Shown: positions 1 through 6,286 of the stretch, one piece after another
Position numbering within the stretch: the stretch's first letter is position 1
How the letters are laid out: the number at the start of each line of letters is the position of its first letter
Source: Actinomycetota bacterium
Lineage (GTDB): Bacteria > Actinomycetota > Actinomycetes > Nanopelagicales > Nanopelagicaceae
Direction: 5' to 3'
Length of the DNA stretch: 8,330 nt
Assembly: GCA_009700365.1 (NCBI GenBank)
Contig: WLME01000041.1
Span: forward strand, 1 to 8,330
The notes under the pieces: model-generated
The model's input: only the letters and a program-made list of their open reading frames with translations
Databases searched by the model: none
What the model was told of the DNA's origin: nothing
Position numbers and translations under genes: made by a program

Positions 1-1695
1 ATGTTGTCGAAGTGCTCGCCTCATACCATCAAGCTCATTCTCCAATTTAACGCGTTGACGTTGATCGATACTTCGCCGACTATCTCGTTTACTCAAGAGA
101 CGTTCTAGCTCTTTGATATCAATTCTGATCCTTGAATAATCCGAGAAGTTGCCAAGGTGACATTGCGCCGACTCTTCAAGTTCTGCGGCAGCTGAATTAT
201 TCTTTCGAATCTGCCGGACCAAACCCACAACTGCCCTATCCGCCTGAAATTGTGCGAATGAAGATTCAAGGCTTCCATGCGCACGTTCGCGACCGAAGCG
301 AGCAATGAGATTGATTGACATGTTGTATGTAGGGGTAAATGATGAACGCAATGGATATGTTCGAGTAGATGCTAGACCTGCGGCAGTCGCAGAGTCGACT
401 GTGGGCGACCATTGCACGACGGCATTGCCTTCAATATCGATTCCTCTTCTTCCAGCACGGCCTGTTAGCTGCGTGTACTCCCCCGGCGTAATAGGAACAT
501 GTGCTTCACCGTTCCACTTTGTAAGTTTCTCTAGAACGACAGTTCTTGCTGGCATATTGATTCCAAGAGCCAATGTTTCAGTAGCAAAGACGGCCTTCAC
601 CAGTCCTCGCTTGAATAATTCTTCGACTGCTCCCTTGAAACTAGGAAGCAGGCCAGCGTGATGCGCCGCGATTCCACGCTCGAGAGCTATCAACCAATCG
701 CGATAACCAAGAACTTCTAAATCCTCTTCCGCGAGGTTCTGCGTGTACTTTGAAGCCGTCTCAATGATCTCAAGACGTTCTTCGGTATTGGTTAGCTTTA
801 TTCCTGCTGCGAGGCATTGTTTCACCGCCGCATCACAACCTGCACGTGAGAAGATGAAAGTAATTGCTGGAAGTAGATTCTCTCGCTGAAGTTTCTCGAT
901 GATGTCGGGACGAGTAAGGCGGTTATCGCTTTCTCCAAATCGTTCGCGACGATGTCGAGGTGCACGTACATGACGTAGAGCTTCGCGCTCTAATCCTAGA
1001 ATTTCGGGATTAATTCGACCCTGCTCGCGGAAGAGGTCAACAAGACGATCTCCAATTAACACATGTTGATACAGTGGAATCGGACGCACCTCAGAGACGA
1101 TGACTTCGGTCGCGCCTCTGACTTCACCCAGCCAATCGCCGAACTCTTCAGCATTTGAGACCGTCGCAGAAAGTGAAATCACCTGAACGCTCTCCATGAG
1201 GTGAATCAGAACCTCTTCCCATACGGCGCCGCGTGACTTATCTGCAAGGTAATGAACTTCATCCATTACGACAGAACCCAAATTCTTGAGTGTCGAGGAG
1301 TTTGCATAGAGCATATTTCGCAGGACTTCGGTAGTCATGACGAGAATTTCTGCTTCAGAGTTAATATTTGTATCTCCGGTCAGAAGTCCAACCCGCTCTT
1401 CACCGAAACGATCTACAAATTCTTGAAACTTCTGATTCGATAAGGCCTTTATGGGCGTTGTGTAGAAGCACTTCTTTCCAATGGCCAAGGCACTGAATGC
1501 AGCGAATTCTCCGACTACAGTCTTTCCAGCACCAGTGGGTGCAGCAACCAAAACCCCTTTTCCGTCTTCGACGGCGTGGCATGCAAGTATTTGAAACTCA
1601 TCGAATCCGAAATCGAATTGATTGATAAATTGTGTCGTAAGCGGGTGTGTCCCACGTTTTTTTGCAGCTGCAAATCGTTCAGCCGGGGTTGTCAT
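1..1695 (-). CDS. helY: Ski2-like DExH-box RNA helicase HelY (partial, C-terminus beyond left edge)
   Basis: ATP-dependent superfamily 2 helicase of the Ski2/Mtr4 type, predicted cytoplasmic and acting on RNA. The 565 codons in the window are open in frame to the left edge. Visible motifs in order: Q35 in a FDEFQ Q-motif; Walker A APTGAGKT at about 52-59; TPIKALSNQK (motif Ia) at 80-89; TPE-like TTEVL at 121-125; DEVH (motif II) at 145-148; SAT (motif III) at 176-178; TFIFSR (motif IV); ATETLALGIN (motif V) from about 371; QLTGRAGRRG (motif VI) at 409-418. After that comes a charged helical stretch that should be the start of the Ski2-type C-terminal insertion. M. tuberculosis HelY is about 900 residues, so roughly the last third is missing. 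The ATG at 1693-1695 overlaps the stop of the lipid kinase gene as ATGA, implying translational coupling. It follows tatC and the kinase, as helY follows tatC in other Actinobacteria. The family assignment is secure; the exact RNA substrate is unknown. Confidence 0.93.
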   Translation of the reverse strand, partial: MTTPAERFAAAKKRGTHPLTTQFINQFDFGFDEFQILACHAVEDGKGVLVAAPTGAGKTVVGEFAAFSALAIGKKCFYTTPIKALSNQKFQEFVDRFGEERVGLLTGDTNINSEAEILVMTTEVLRNMLYANSSTLKNLGSVVMDEVHYLADKSRGAVWEEVLIHLMESVQVISLSATVSNAEEFGDWLGEVRGATEVIVSEVRPIPLYQHVLIGDRLVDLFREQGRINPEILGLEREALRHVRAPRHRRERFGESDNRLTRPDIIEKLQRENLLPAITFIFSRAGCDAAVKQCLAAGIKLTNTEERLEIIETASKYTQNLAEEDLEVLGYRDWLIALERGIAAHHAGLLPSFKGAVEELFKRGLVKAVFATETLALGINMPARTVVLEKLTKWNGEAHVPITPGEYTQLTGRAGRRGIDIEGNAVVQWSPTVDSATAAGLASTRTYPLRSSFTPTYNMSINLIARFGRERAHGSLESSFAQFQADRAVVGLVRQIRKNNSAAAELEESAQCHLGNFSDYSRIRIDIKELERLLSKRDSRRSIDQRQRVKLENELDGMRRALRQH

Positions 1696-2558
1696 AGCGC
1701 CCACGTGAGGCCTGCCGAAGGTACGCATTCGGCAGAGATTGGAGCTGGGCCTATACGTTCACCATCAGCATAAGCAACTGCCTCCGCAACCAATGAAATC
1801 TTTTTGGTTCGAAACATCTTTACCTTGGGATGAGATATGTGTGAACCAGAGTAAACCTTTGGAAATACCTTAAGAAATTCAATCTTGGACACAGGTTCGA
1901 GAATCATGACATCAAATAGTCCGTCATGAAGTTGAGCTTGCGGGCAGACGTACATCCCACCGCCATAAGATTTGCCATTACCGATAGCGATCAACATCGC
2001 TGAAGTAGTGAAGGTCTGATTGTCAGTTGTAATTTCATACTCCAACGGCTTAAAACGAGGCAATTCAAGGGCTATTGCAGCGTTGTAACGTTGGGGACCC
2101 TTGGGCCATACAAGGCGATTCGCCCGCTCGTTTACCACTGAATCGAATCCTGTAGAGAGAATTGCGGCAAACCATTCGGAATCTACATTGCCGAGATCGA
2201 TTGCCTTAGCTTCAGTTGTTGTGACGCAATCTAAGTACCTTTCAATATCCTCTAGTGACCAGCCAAGTGTCCTCACAATGTCATTTCCTGTACCTGCAGG
2301 CATCACCGCAAAGGGAATTCTTCGTGGAACAACTAGTTGCAGAATTAAATGGGCTAGTCCGTCTCCCCCAACACTTATGACTCCTTGGCAAGAGTTGCCA
2401 TCCAGAAAGGATTCCAGATTGTTTCTGAGCGCTGATGCGGATGGGGCTGAGAAGACTTGGTATTCGAACTCTCTATCTGCGAAATATTTCACGACTTTCG
2501 ATCCGACTGAAATGCCTTTTCCATGTCCAGAAGTCGGATTGATTACGATCGCCCACAT
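1692..2558 (-). CDS. Diacylglycerol kinase-family lipid kinase (DagK/YegS type)
   Basis: Predicted soluble or membrane-associated lipid kinase of the DAGK catalytic family. It uses ATP to phosphorylate diacylglycerol or a related lipid, recycling it toward phosphatidic acid. The 288 residues are a full-length match for the bacterial DgkB/YegS fold. Visible motifs: N7-P-T-S-G-H-G-K-G near the N-terminus; GGDG at 64-67, the nucleotide-binding signature; PAGTGND at 87-93; GNGKSYGGGM at 193-202; DGLFD at 212-216; and Y-A-D-G-E at 263-267, where the family keeps a conserved acidic catalytic region. The ATG shares one base with the TAA of tatC (TAATG), and its own TGA overlaps the helY ATG. It is therefore embedded in a tatA-tatC-kinase-helY chain. 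No transmembrane segment is apparent. Substrate cannot be read from sequence: diacylglycerol, sphingoid-type or polyprenyl-type lipids are all possible for this superfamily. Confidence 0.9.
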   Translation of the reverse strand: MWAIVINPTSGHGKGISVGSKVVKYFADREFEYQVFSAPSASALRNNLESFLDGNSCQGVISVGGDGLAHLILQLVVPRRIPFAVMPAGTGNDIVRTLGWSLEDIERYLDCVTTTEAKAIDLGNVDSEWFAAILSTGFDSVVNERANRLVWPKGPQRYNAAIALELPRFKPLEYEITTDNQTFTTSAMLIAIGNGKSYGGGMYVCPQAQLHDGLFDVMILEPVSKIEFLKVFPKVYSGSHISHPKVKMFRTKKISLVAEAVAYADGERIGPAPISAECVPSAGLTWAL

Positions 2559-3346
2559 TAGATGCCATTGACGAGAGCGAGTGCTTCATCGCGTTTACTT
2601 CGTCTTTTATCGTTGAGAAGAGCTATGCCACCGGCCATTAAGTACAACAGAATTAGCGGCGCAGCTAGTGCCAGCATGGATAATGGGTCTGCACTCGGTG
2701 TAAAACCTGCAATAAAGAGACAGATACCGAAGATCCACGCTCTCCAGGGTCGAAGAATAGTTTTACCTGAGAGAAATCCAATTGCGTTGAATGTGACAAG
2801 GAAAACTGGCAATTCAAAGGCTATTCCGAAAAGCAAAATTACCCTCAGCACAAAATCAAGGTAATCATCGAACTTAACGAGGTTTGTTAACGAATTAGGT
2901 GTGAATCCAAAGAGAACTCTTACCGCGACTGGAAGAATCGTGTAACCGAGGAACGCACCAATACTGAAGAACGGTGTAGCAGCGACAAAGAAGAGAATCG
3001 AATTTCTCTTCTCTTTTCGATGAAGCGCAGGAGCGATAAATGCCCAGAGTTGAAATAGCCAAATTGGTGCAGTCACAATGATTCCGCTCAATATTGCAAC
3101 TTTGATCTGCAAATTGAGTGGACCTAAAACTCCATTGATATAGAGGGAGCCGCAACTCGATGCCCCCGTTTGCTGAGCGACTTTAAGGTCGCATACAGGT
3201 TTAGCTAATGCAGTGATTATGTCGTTGTAGAAGAACCATCCAACAAGTGATCCAAGAATTATCGCAATCGCTGATTTAAAAACGCGTGAACGAAGCTCGC
3301 GTAGATGATCTAGGAGCGGCATACGACCGCCTGAGGTGGCCGCCAT
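2558..3346 (-). CDS. tatC: Sec-independent protein translocase subunit TatC
   Basis: Polytopic inner-membrane receptor of the twin-arginine translocase, which recognises Tat signal peptides and recruits TatA to export folded proteins. The 262 residues have the expected size and six hydrophobic segments (about 22-40, 80-104, 115-140, 163-188, 203-217 and 224-245). Conserved features include HLRELRSR at 14-21, FIAPALHRKEKR at 103-114 (E112 aligns with the signal-peptide-binding Glu of E. coli TatC), FELPV at 177-181 and TPSADP at 216-221. Two cysteines, C52 and C65, sit in the first extracytoplasmic loop. The C-terminus is short and basic. The gene starts 5 bases after the tatA stop. The first ATG is used here, but a second ATG at 3322 (residue 9), preceded by AGGCGG at suitable spacing, is a credible alternative start. 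Its stop overlaps the kinase ATG by one base. Confidence 0.96.
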   Translation of the reverse strand: MAATSGGRMPLLDHLRELRSRVFKSAIAIILGSLVGWFFYNDIITALAKPVCDLKVAQQTGASSCGSLYINGVLGPLNLQIKVAILSGIIVTAPIWLFQLWAFIAPALHRKEKRNSILFFVAATPFFSIGAFLGYTILPVAVRVLFGFTPNSLTNLVKFDDYLDFVLRVILLFGIAFELPVFLVTFNAIGFLSGKTILRPWRAWIFGICLFIAGFTPSADPLSMLALAAPLILLYLMAGGIALLNDKRRSKRDEALALVNGI

Positions 3347-3351
3347 GGAGA

Positions 3352-3534
3352 TTACTTTTCAGTCGATCCTTTATCTGGATCTGTAGTTTCGTCTTTCATC
3401 TCTTTCATCTCACTCTTGAATATACGCATTGATTTGCCCAATGAACGAGCTGAATCTGGAAGACGCTTTGCTCCAAAGAGGATTACGAGTACGAGAAGGA
3501 GAAGAAGTATGTGGCTAGGCTCGCGTAAAAACAT
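3352..3534 (-). CDS. tatA: Twin-arginine translocase pore subunit TatA
   Basis: Small membrane protein that oligomerises at TatC to form the transport-active assembly. The 60 residues show the standard layout: short N-terminal MFLREPSH, one hydrophobic helix at about 8-20, the F20-G21 hinge, then the signature AKRLPDSARSLGKS and an amphipathic helix IFKSEMKEM. It ends in a brief charged tail (DETTDPDKGSTEK). At 60 residues it is shorter than many actinobacterial TatA proteins because the unstructured tail is reduced; the functional core is complete. An AGGG ribosome-binding site lies 7 bases before the ATG, inside the loop of an inverted repeat described separately. It lies 28 bases after pafC and 5 bases before tatC. 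The single-helix family also includes TatB, but the FGAKRLP form and the position directly before tatC favour TatA. Confidence 0.95.
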   Translation of the reverse strand: MFLREPSHILLLLLVLVILFGAKRLPDSARSLGKSMRIFKSEMKEMKDETTDPDKGSTEK

Positions 3535-3554
3535 GGTGCAACCCTATCGCACCA
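3534..3554 (-). repeat. Inverted repeat framing the tatA ribosome-binding site
   Basis: A perfect 6-base inverted repeat (TGGTGC / GCACCA read on the minus strand, at 3549-3554 and 3534-3539) encloses a 9-base loop at 3540-3548. The loop contains the AGGG Shine-Dalgarno sequence, and the last base of the downstream arm is the A of the tatA ATG. In mRNA this could form a small hairpin presenting the ribosome-binding site. There is no U-tract after it, so it is not an intrinsic terminator. The repeat is directly visible; a regulatory role is inference. Confidence 0.5.
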
Positions 3555-3562
3555 GAAGGATT

Positions 3563-4459
3563 TCAGTCATATAGGTCGAGAGCCGACTTTGCCCTTGCAG
3601 ATATTTCATTCCTCACCGAGCTAGGCTCTGTGAGAACCATCGCTCCCCCGGATGCGATGACAGTACGGGTCAACCAAGCAGGGCTAAAGGTTGAGAACTC
3701 AACGTCTGATTCATTGCCTTGAGGTTGGCACCCTAGGGTCTCAAGAGATTTTCGGAGTTCTCGAATGAGCGAAACTTTGGCTGTGATGCTGGCTGTCGGG
3801 ATTTTTGCGAGATCAATATCCATTACCTGTTGGTCCAGAAGGGAAATCTTCTTGATCCGATCAATTCTGAAAGTTCGTTGAGATTGAGTGAGCTCACAGA
3901 AACCAACCAGAAATTCGCGATTCTCAGATTGATACATCTCAAGAGGTGAAACAACTCGAGTGGTCACTCGATCTTCGGATGCGGTGTAGTAATCGATAGA
4001 GATTCGGCGTGAGCTTTTAAATGCGCTCTCGATTACAGAGGTAGTTTCTGTTGAAATGGCAGGAACTGCCTCAACGATCTTCTCCAATCCTTTACCTAGC
4101 TTGGCGCTGAGAGCCGCAATAGTTTGCAGGAGATCGATTCGATCTGCAGGAATATTTTTAGCCAATAATTCAAGACCAAGCAGTATCGCTACGATTTCTT
4201 GCGAACTTAGCGATCGAACGAGATTGAGCGTGTCGGCATTACGAATGGACACGAAGCCTGATTCAAATTCCAACTCAATGAGATCGAAACGGCTATCTCC
4301 GCACATCCATAGTGCGTTGAGATCGCTTAAAAGTTCTGATTCTGAAATACCGAATTCAGAGGCGAGTGATTTAAAGGAAATGCCTTGATGAGAGGAGATG
4401 TACGGAACTAGGTCAAGCATTCGTGCCGCTTTCTCAGCCGGAGTGGATTTTCTAACCAT
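3563..4459 (-). CDS. pafC: WYL-domain transcriptional regulator PafC
   Basis: Partner of PafB. In mycobacteria PafB and PafC act together as a transcriptional activator of the LexA/RecA-independent DNA-damage response. Layout: an N-terminal winged-helix region (RMLDLVPYISSHQGISF, then LASEFGISESELLSDLNALWMCG), a helical middle, then a WYL domain from about residue 145. Typical WYL positions are RISIDYY, a Ser-Pro-Leu where many members have Glu-Pro, and FRIDRI just downstream. The WYL tripeptide itself reads E-F-L, so it is degenerate compared with W-Y-V in the adjacent PafB. A C-terminal region with TRTVIASGG follows. An ATG at 4459 is chosen; an in-frame GTG at 4465 would add two residues. 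Either start overlaps the end of pafB (by 8 or 14 bases), indicating coupled translation and matched dosage. It is followed by tatA after 28 bases, an order shared with M. tuberculosis. Confidence 0.88.
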   Translation of the reverse strand: MVRKSTPAEKAARMLDLVPYISSHQGISFKSLASEFGISESELLSDLNALWMCGDSRFDLIELEFESGFVSIRNADTLNLVRSLSSQEIVAILLGLELLAKNIPADRIDLLQTIAALSAKLGKGLEKIVEAVPAISTETTSVIESAFKSSRRISIDYYTASEDRVTTRVVSPLEMYQSENREFLVGFCELTQSQRTFRIDRIKKISLLDQQVMDIDLAKIPTASITAKVSLIRELRKSLETLGCQPQGNESDVEFSTFSPAWLTRTVIASGGAMVLTEPSSVRNEISARAKSALDLYD

Positions 4460-5393
4460 GCGCACTCACGATTTCCCGAAGAAGCGCTTGGATTGATTCA
4501 CGGGCCGATACGGGCTCTAGTAATTGAACATCATCTAGATGCCATAGAACGTCCTCAATCAATTCGGACTCCCGAAGATAAGGATAACGGATGGTGCTCC
4601 ACTCATCTCCTTCCTCCTCGATAGTGCTTACAGAACGCAATCGATGAGCCTTTCCGCGACGAACCTTAAGGAATGCAAAAGAGTTCTTCTCTGGGGATTT
4701 CAGTTGATCTGACATGGAAAAATCAGAAGGTATCTCGTAAGACTTCGATCTTCCTTGTTCCTTTATCTCTGAATCGATTCGATCCATGCGAAAGAGTCGA
4801 ACTCCTTGCTTCTCGATATCTCTTCCCGCTACATACCAATGTCCACCTTTTGTACCCGCACCATATGGCTCGATGACTCTGCTCTGGCGTGAACGGTCGG
4901 CTGCGATATAGAAGAAGGAAATGGTTTTACGTTCGGCTATCGCATCAACCACAACTGAAAAATTCTCTTGAGGAATAGCCACATGTGGTCTCAGTGATGG
5001 AAGGGAATCCAAATCAGAATCGACACCCAGAGATTTCAATTTCACGAGCGCTGAAAGGGCTGTGGAGTCAAGAACTGCACCCTTCCACACCTGGGTCGCT
5101 TGCGAAATCAGGGATAGTTCGAGGCTAGATATCTCATCAATATCAATTTTGTAATTGTCTGGCCGAATTCGATAACCAACTTCATCCTCAAACAGTGGAT
5201 CAAAAGAGCCAACCTCAATGGTAATTCCAAGATTGCGCAAATCATCCTTATCGCGTTCAAACATTCGCTCCATGGCATCGGCTTCGCCTTCGTACCCATC
5301 GATTGCAGAGAAAATTTGAGTCTTAGTGAGCCATCTCTTTGTTGCGAGAAGTGCGATAGTCAGATTAACTAATCGTTCACTCTTCCGCGACAC
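4452..5393 (-). CDS. pafB: WYL-domain transcriptional regulator PafB
   Basis: DNA-damage-response activator subunit acting with PafC; WYL domains are implicated in sensing nucleic-acid ligands such as single-stranded DNA. With the chosen start the protein has 313 residues. Its N-terminal winged helix begins immediately (SRKSERLVNLTIALLATKRW, then TKTQIFSAIDGY and an ERMFERDKDDLRNLG recognition region). A helical linker follows, then a WYL domain at about 145-215 with TISFFY, RVIEPYG, W186-Y187-V188 and FRMDRI at 201-206, and a C-terminal WCX-like segment. The GTG at 5391-5393 is preferred because it puts the family-like N-terminus at residue 1 and has AAAAGG 8 bases upstream (5402-5407). A longer open frame to 5486 would add 31 residues with no resemblance to the family, inside trmI. 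It overlaps the trmI stop by 17 bases. No pup, proteasome or pafA gene lies nearby. Confidence 0.9.
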   Translation of the reverse strand: MSRKSERLVNLTIALLATKRWLTKTQIFSAIDGYEGEADAMERMFERDKDDLRNLGITIEVGSFDPLFEDEVGYRIRPDNYKIDIDEISSLELSLISQATQVWKGAVLDSTALSALVKLKSLGVDSDLDSLPSLRPHVAIPQENFSVVVDAIAERKTISFFYIAADRSRQSRVIEPYGAGTKGGHWYVAGRDIEKQGVRLFRMDRIDSEIKEQGRSKSYEIPSDFSMSDQLKSPEKNSFAFLKVRRGKAHRLRSVSTIEEEGDEWSTIRYPYLRESELIEDVLWHLDDVQLLEPVSARESIQALLREIVSAHG

Positions 5394-6228
5394 CGTATGC
5401 ACCTTTTGCTGGTCGTCTGCGGCGGGCAAGTACTTCGACACCGGGAGCCATTCTGCGACTGTGAATGAGAAATCCGGTGTGGCCAATCATTCTCTGCTGA
5501 GGTCGAACTGCAAGACCTTCATGATGCCATCCACGAACAATAGTTTCTGAGCTCTCCGGCTCTGTGAAGTGGCCGTCTTCCTTTATCGCCTCAGCAGTGG
5601 CAGATAACTGAGTCGTAGTTGCAACATATGCAAGAAATACACCGCCGGGACGTAGAACTTTTGCAGCCATTTCAATACATTCCCATGGTGCCAGCATGTC
5701 GAGAATCACACGATCGTATTCCTGCGTGAAGTCTTGATCCTGCACCGAACCAACATCAAGGCGCCAATGTGACGGCCTTTGACCAAAGTAATTTTCAATA
5801 TTTGCAGAAGCGTTGTCAGCGAAATCCTGCCGACGTTCTACCGAATGCACTGATCCTGTTGAGCCGACAGCTCTGAGAAGAGAGAGAGTGAGAGCTCCGC
5901 TACCGACCCCTGCCTCTAAAACTCGTGCGCCAGGATAAATATCTGCGACCCCAATGATCATGGCAGCATCTTTCGGGTAAACAATCGTTGCGCCTCGTGG
6001 CATCGAAAGTACGTAATCTGCGAGTAAAGGAATAAATGCGGTGAACTTTAACCCAGCAGTTGTACTAACTACCGAACCTTCCGGCAGTCCGATTAGATCG
6101 TCGTGCGTAATCCAACCTTTATGTGTGTGCCATTCTTTCCCAGGGGTTATCGTGAAGCTATAGAGCTTTCCTTTGGGGTCGGTTAATTGAATCCGATCAC
6201 CGGCTTGGAAATATCCTGATTTAGACAC
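5377..6228 (-). CDS. trmI: tRNA (adenine-58-N1)-methyltransferase TrmI
   Basis: SAM-dependent methyltransferase that makes m1A58 in the T-loop of tRNA, a cytoplasmic homotetramer in characterised bacteria. The 283 residues match the usual length of about 280. An N-terminal beta domain (QAGDRIQLTD ... WITHDDLIG) precedes the Rossmann-like domain. Visible catalytic-domain features: YPKDAAMII at 84-92; motif I LEAGVGSGALT at 104-114, which binds SAM; an acidic residue in VHSVERR at about 127-133; motif IV ILDMLAPWE at 175-183 with D177; and RMIGHTGFLI near the C-terminus, typical of actinobacterial TrmI. The start is a GTG at 6226-6228; an ATG two bases upstream is in another frame. It is the first gene of the minus-strand operon and faces the nuclease gene across 58 bases, the same divergent pairing as Rv2118c/Rv2119 in M. 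tuberculosis. Its last 17 bases overlap pafB. Confidence 0.95.
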   Translation of the reverse strand: MSKSGYFQAGDRIQLTDPKGKLYSFTITPGKEWHTHKGWITHDDLIGLPEGSVVSTTAGLKFTAFIPLLADYVLSMPRGATIVYPKDAAMIIGVADIYPGARVLEAGVGSGALTLSLLRAVGSTGSVHSVERRQDFADNASANIENYFGQRPSHWRLDVGSVQDQDFTQEYDRVILDMLAPWECIEMAAKVLRPGGVFLAYVATTTQLSATAEAIKEDGHFTEPESSETIVRGWHHEGLAVRPQQRMIGHTGFLIHSRRMAPGVEVLARRRRPAKGAYGVAEE

Positions 6229-6286
6229 ATGCGCATCTTAGGTGAATCTATGAAAAGTATGCGAATGTCGCGCTATCGTCTACTCG
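6229..6286. promoter_or_regulatory. Divergent promoter region between trmI and the nuclease gene
   Basis: The only intergenic stretch here large enough for promoters; both flanking genes must start in or near it. Candidate TANNNT -10 elements are TATCGT at 6274-6279 for the plus-strand nuclease and TAGATT at 6245-6250 or TAAGAT at 6235-6240 for the minus-strand trmI. No convincing -35 box is visible for any of them. TATCGT lies 7 bases before the nuclease ATG and TAAGAT lies 6 bases before the trmI GTG, distances that would give leaderless or nearly leaderless mRNAs. This agrees with the lack of a clear Shine-Dalgarno sequence before either gene. Small symmetric elements are ATGCGCAT at 6229-6236 and GCGA-atg-TCGC at 6261-6271. 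All -10 assignments are tentative. Confidence 0.45.

Noticed and set aside
305..661. A 118-codon plus-strand open frame opposite helY
   Set aside because: Antisense to the helicase motif V-VI region, no family resemblance, no ribosome-binding site or promoter context of its own.
2101..2571. A 156-codon plus-strand open frame opposite the lipid kinase
   Set aside because: It lies wholly antisense to a gene with clear kinase motifs, has no recognisable domain and low-complexity Ser/Pro-rich translation typical of a shadow frame.
5394..5486. Longer N-terminus for PafB starting at 5486
   Set aside because: The added 31 residues lie inside trmI and do not resemble PafB; the GTG at 5393 has a good AAAAGG site and places the winged helix at the N-terminus.
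6265..6286. A PafBC-type promoter (TTGTCRGTG, 8 bases, TANNNT) before the nuclease gene
   Set aside because: Only TGTCG matches around 6266-6270; the rest of the -35 motif and the required spacing to a TANNNT element do not fit.
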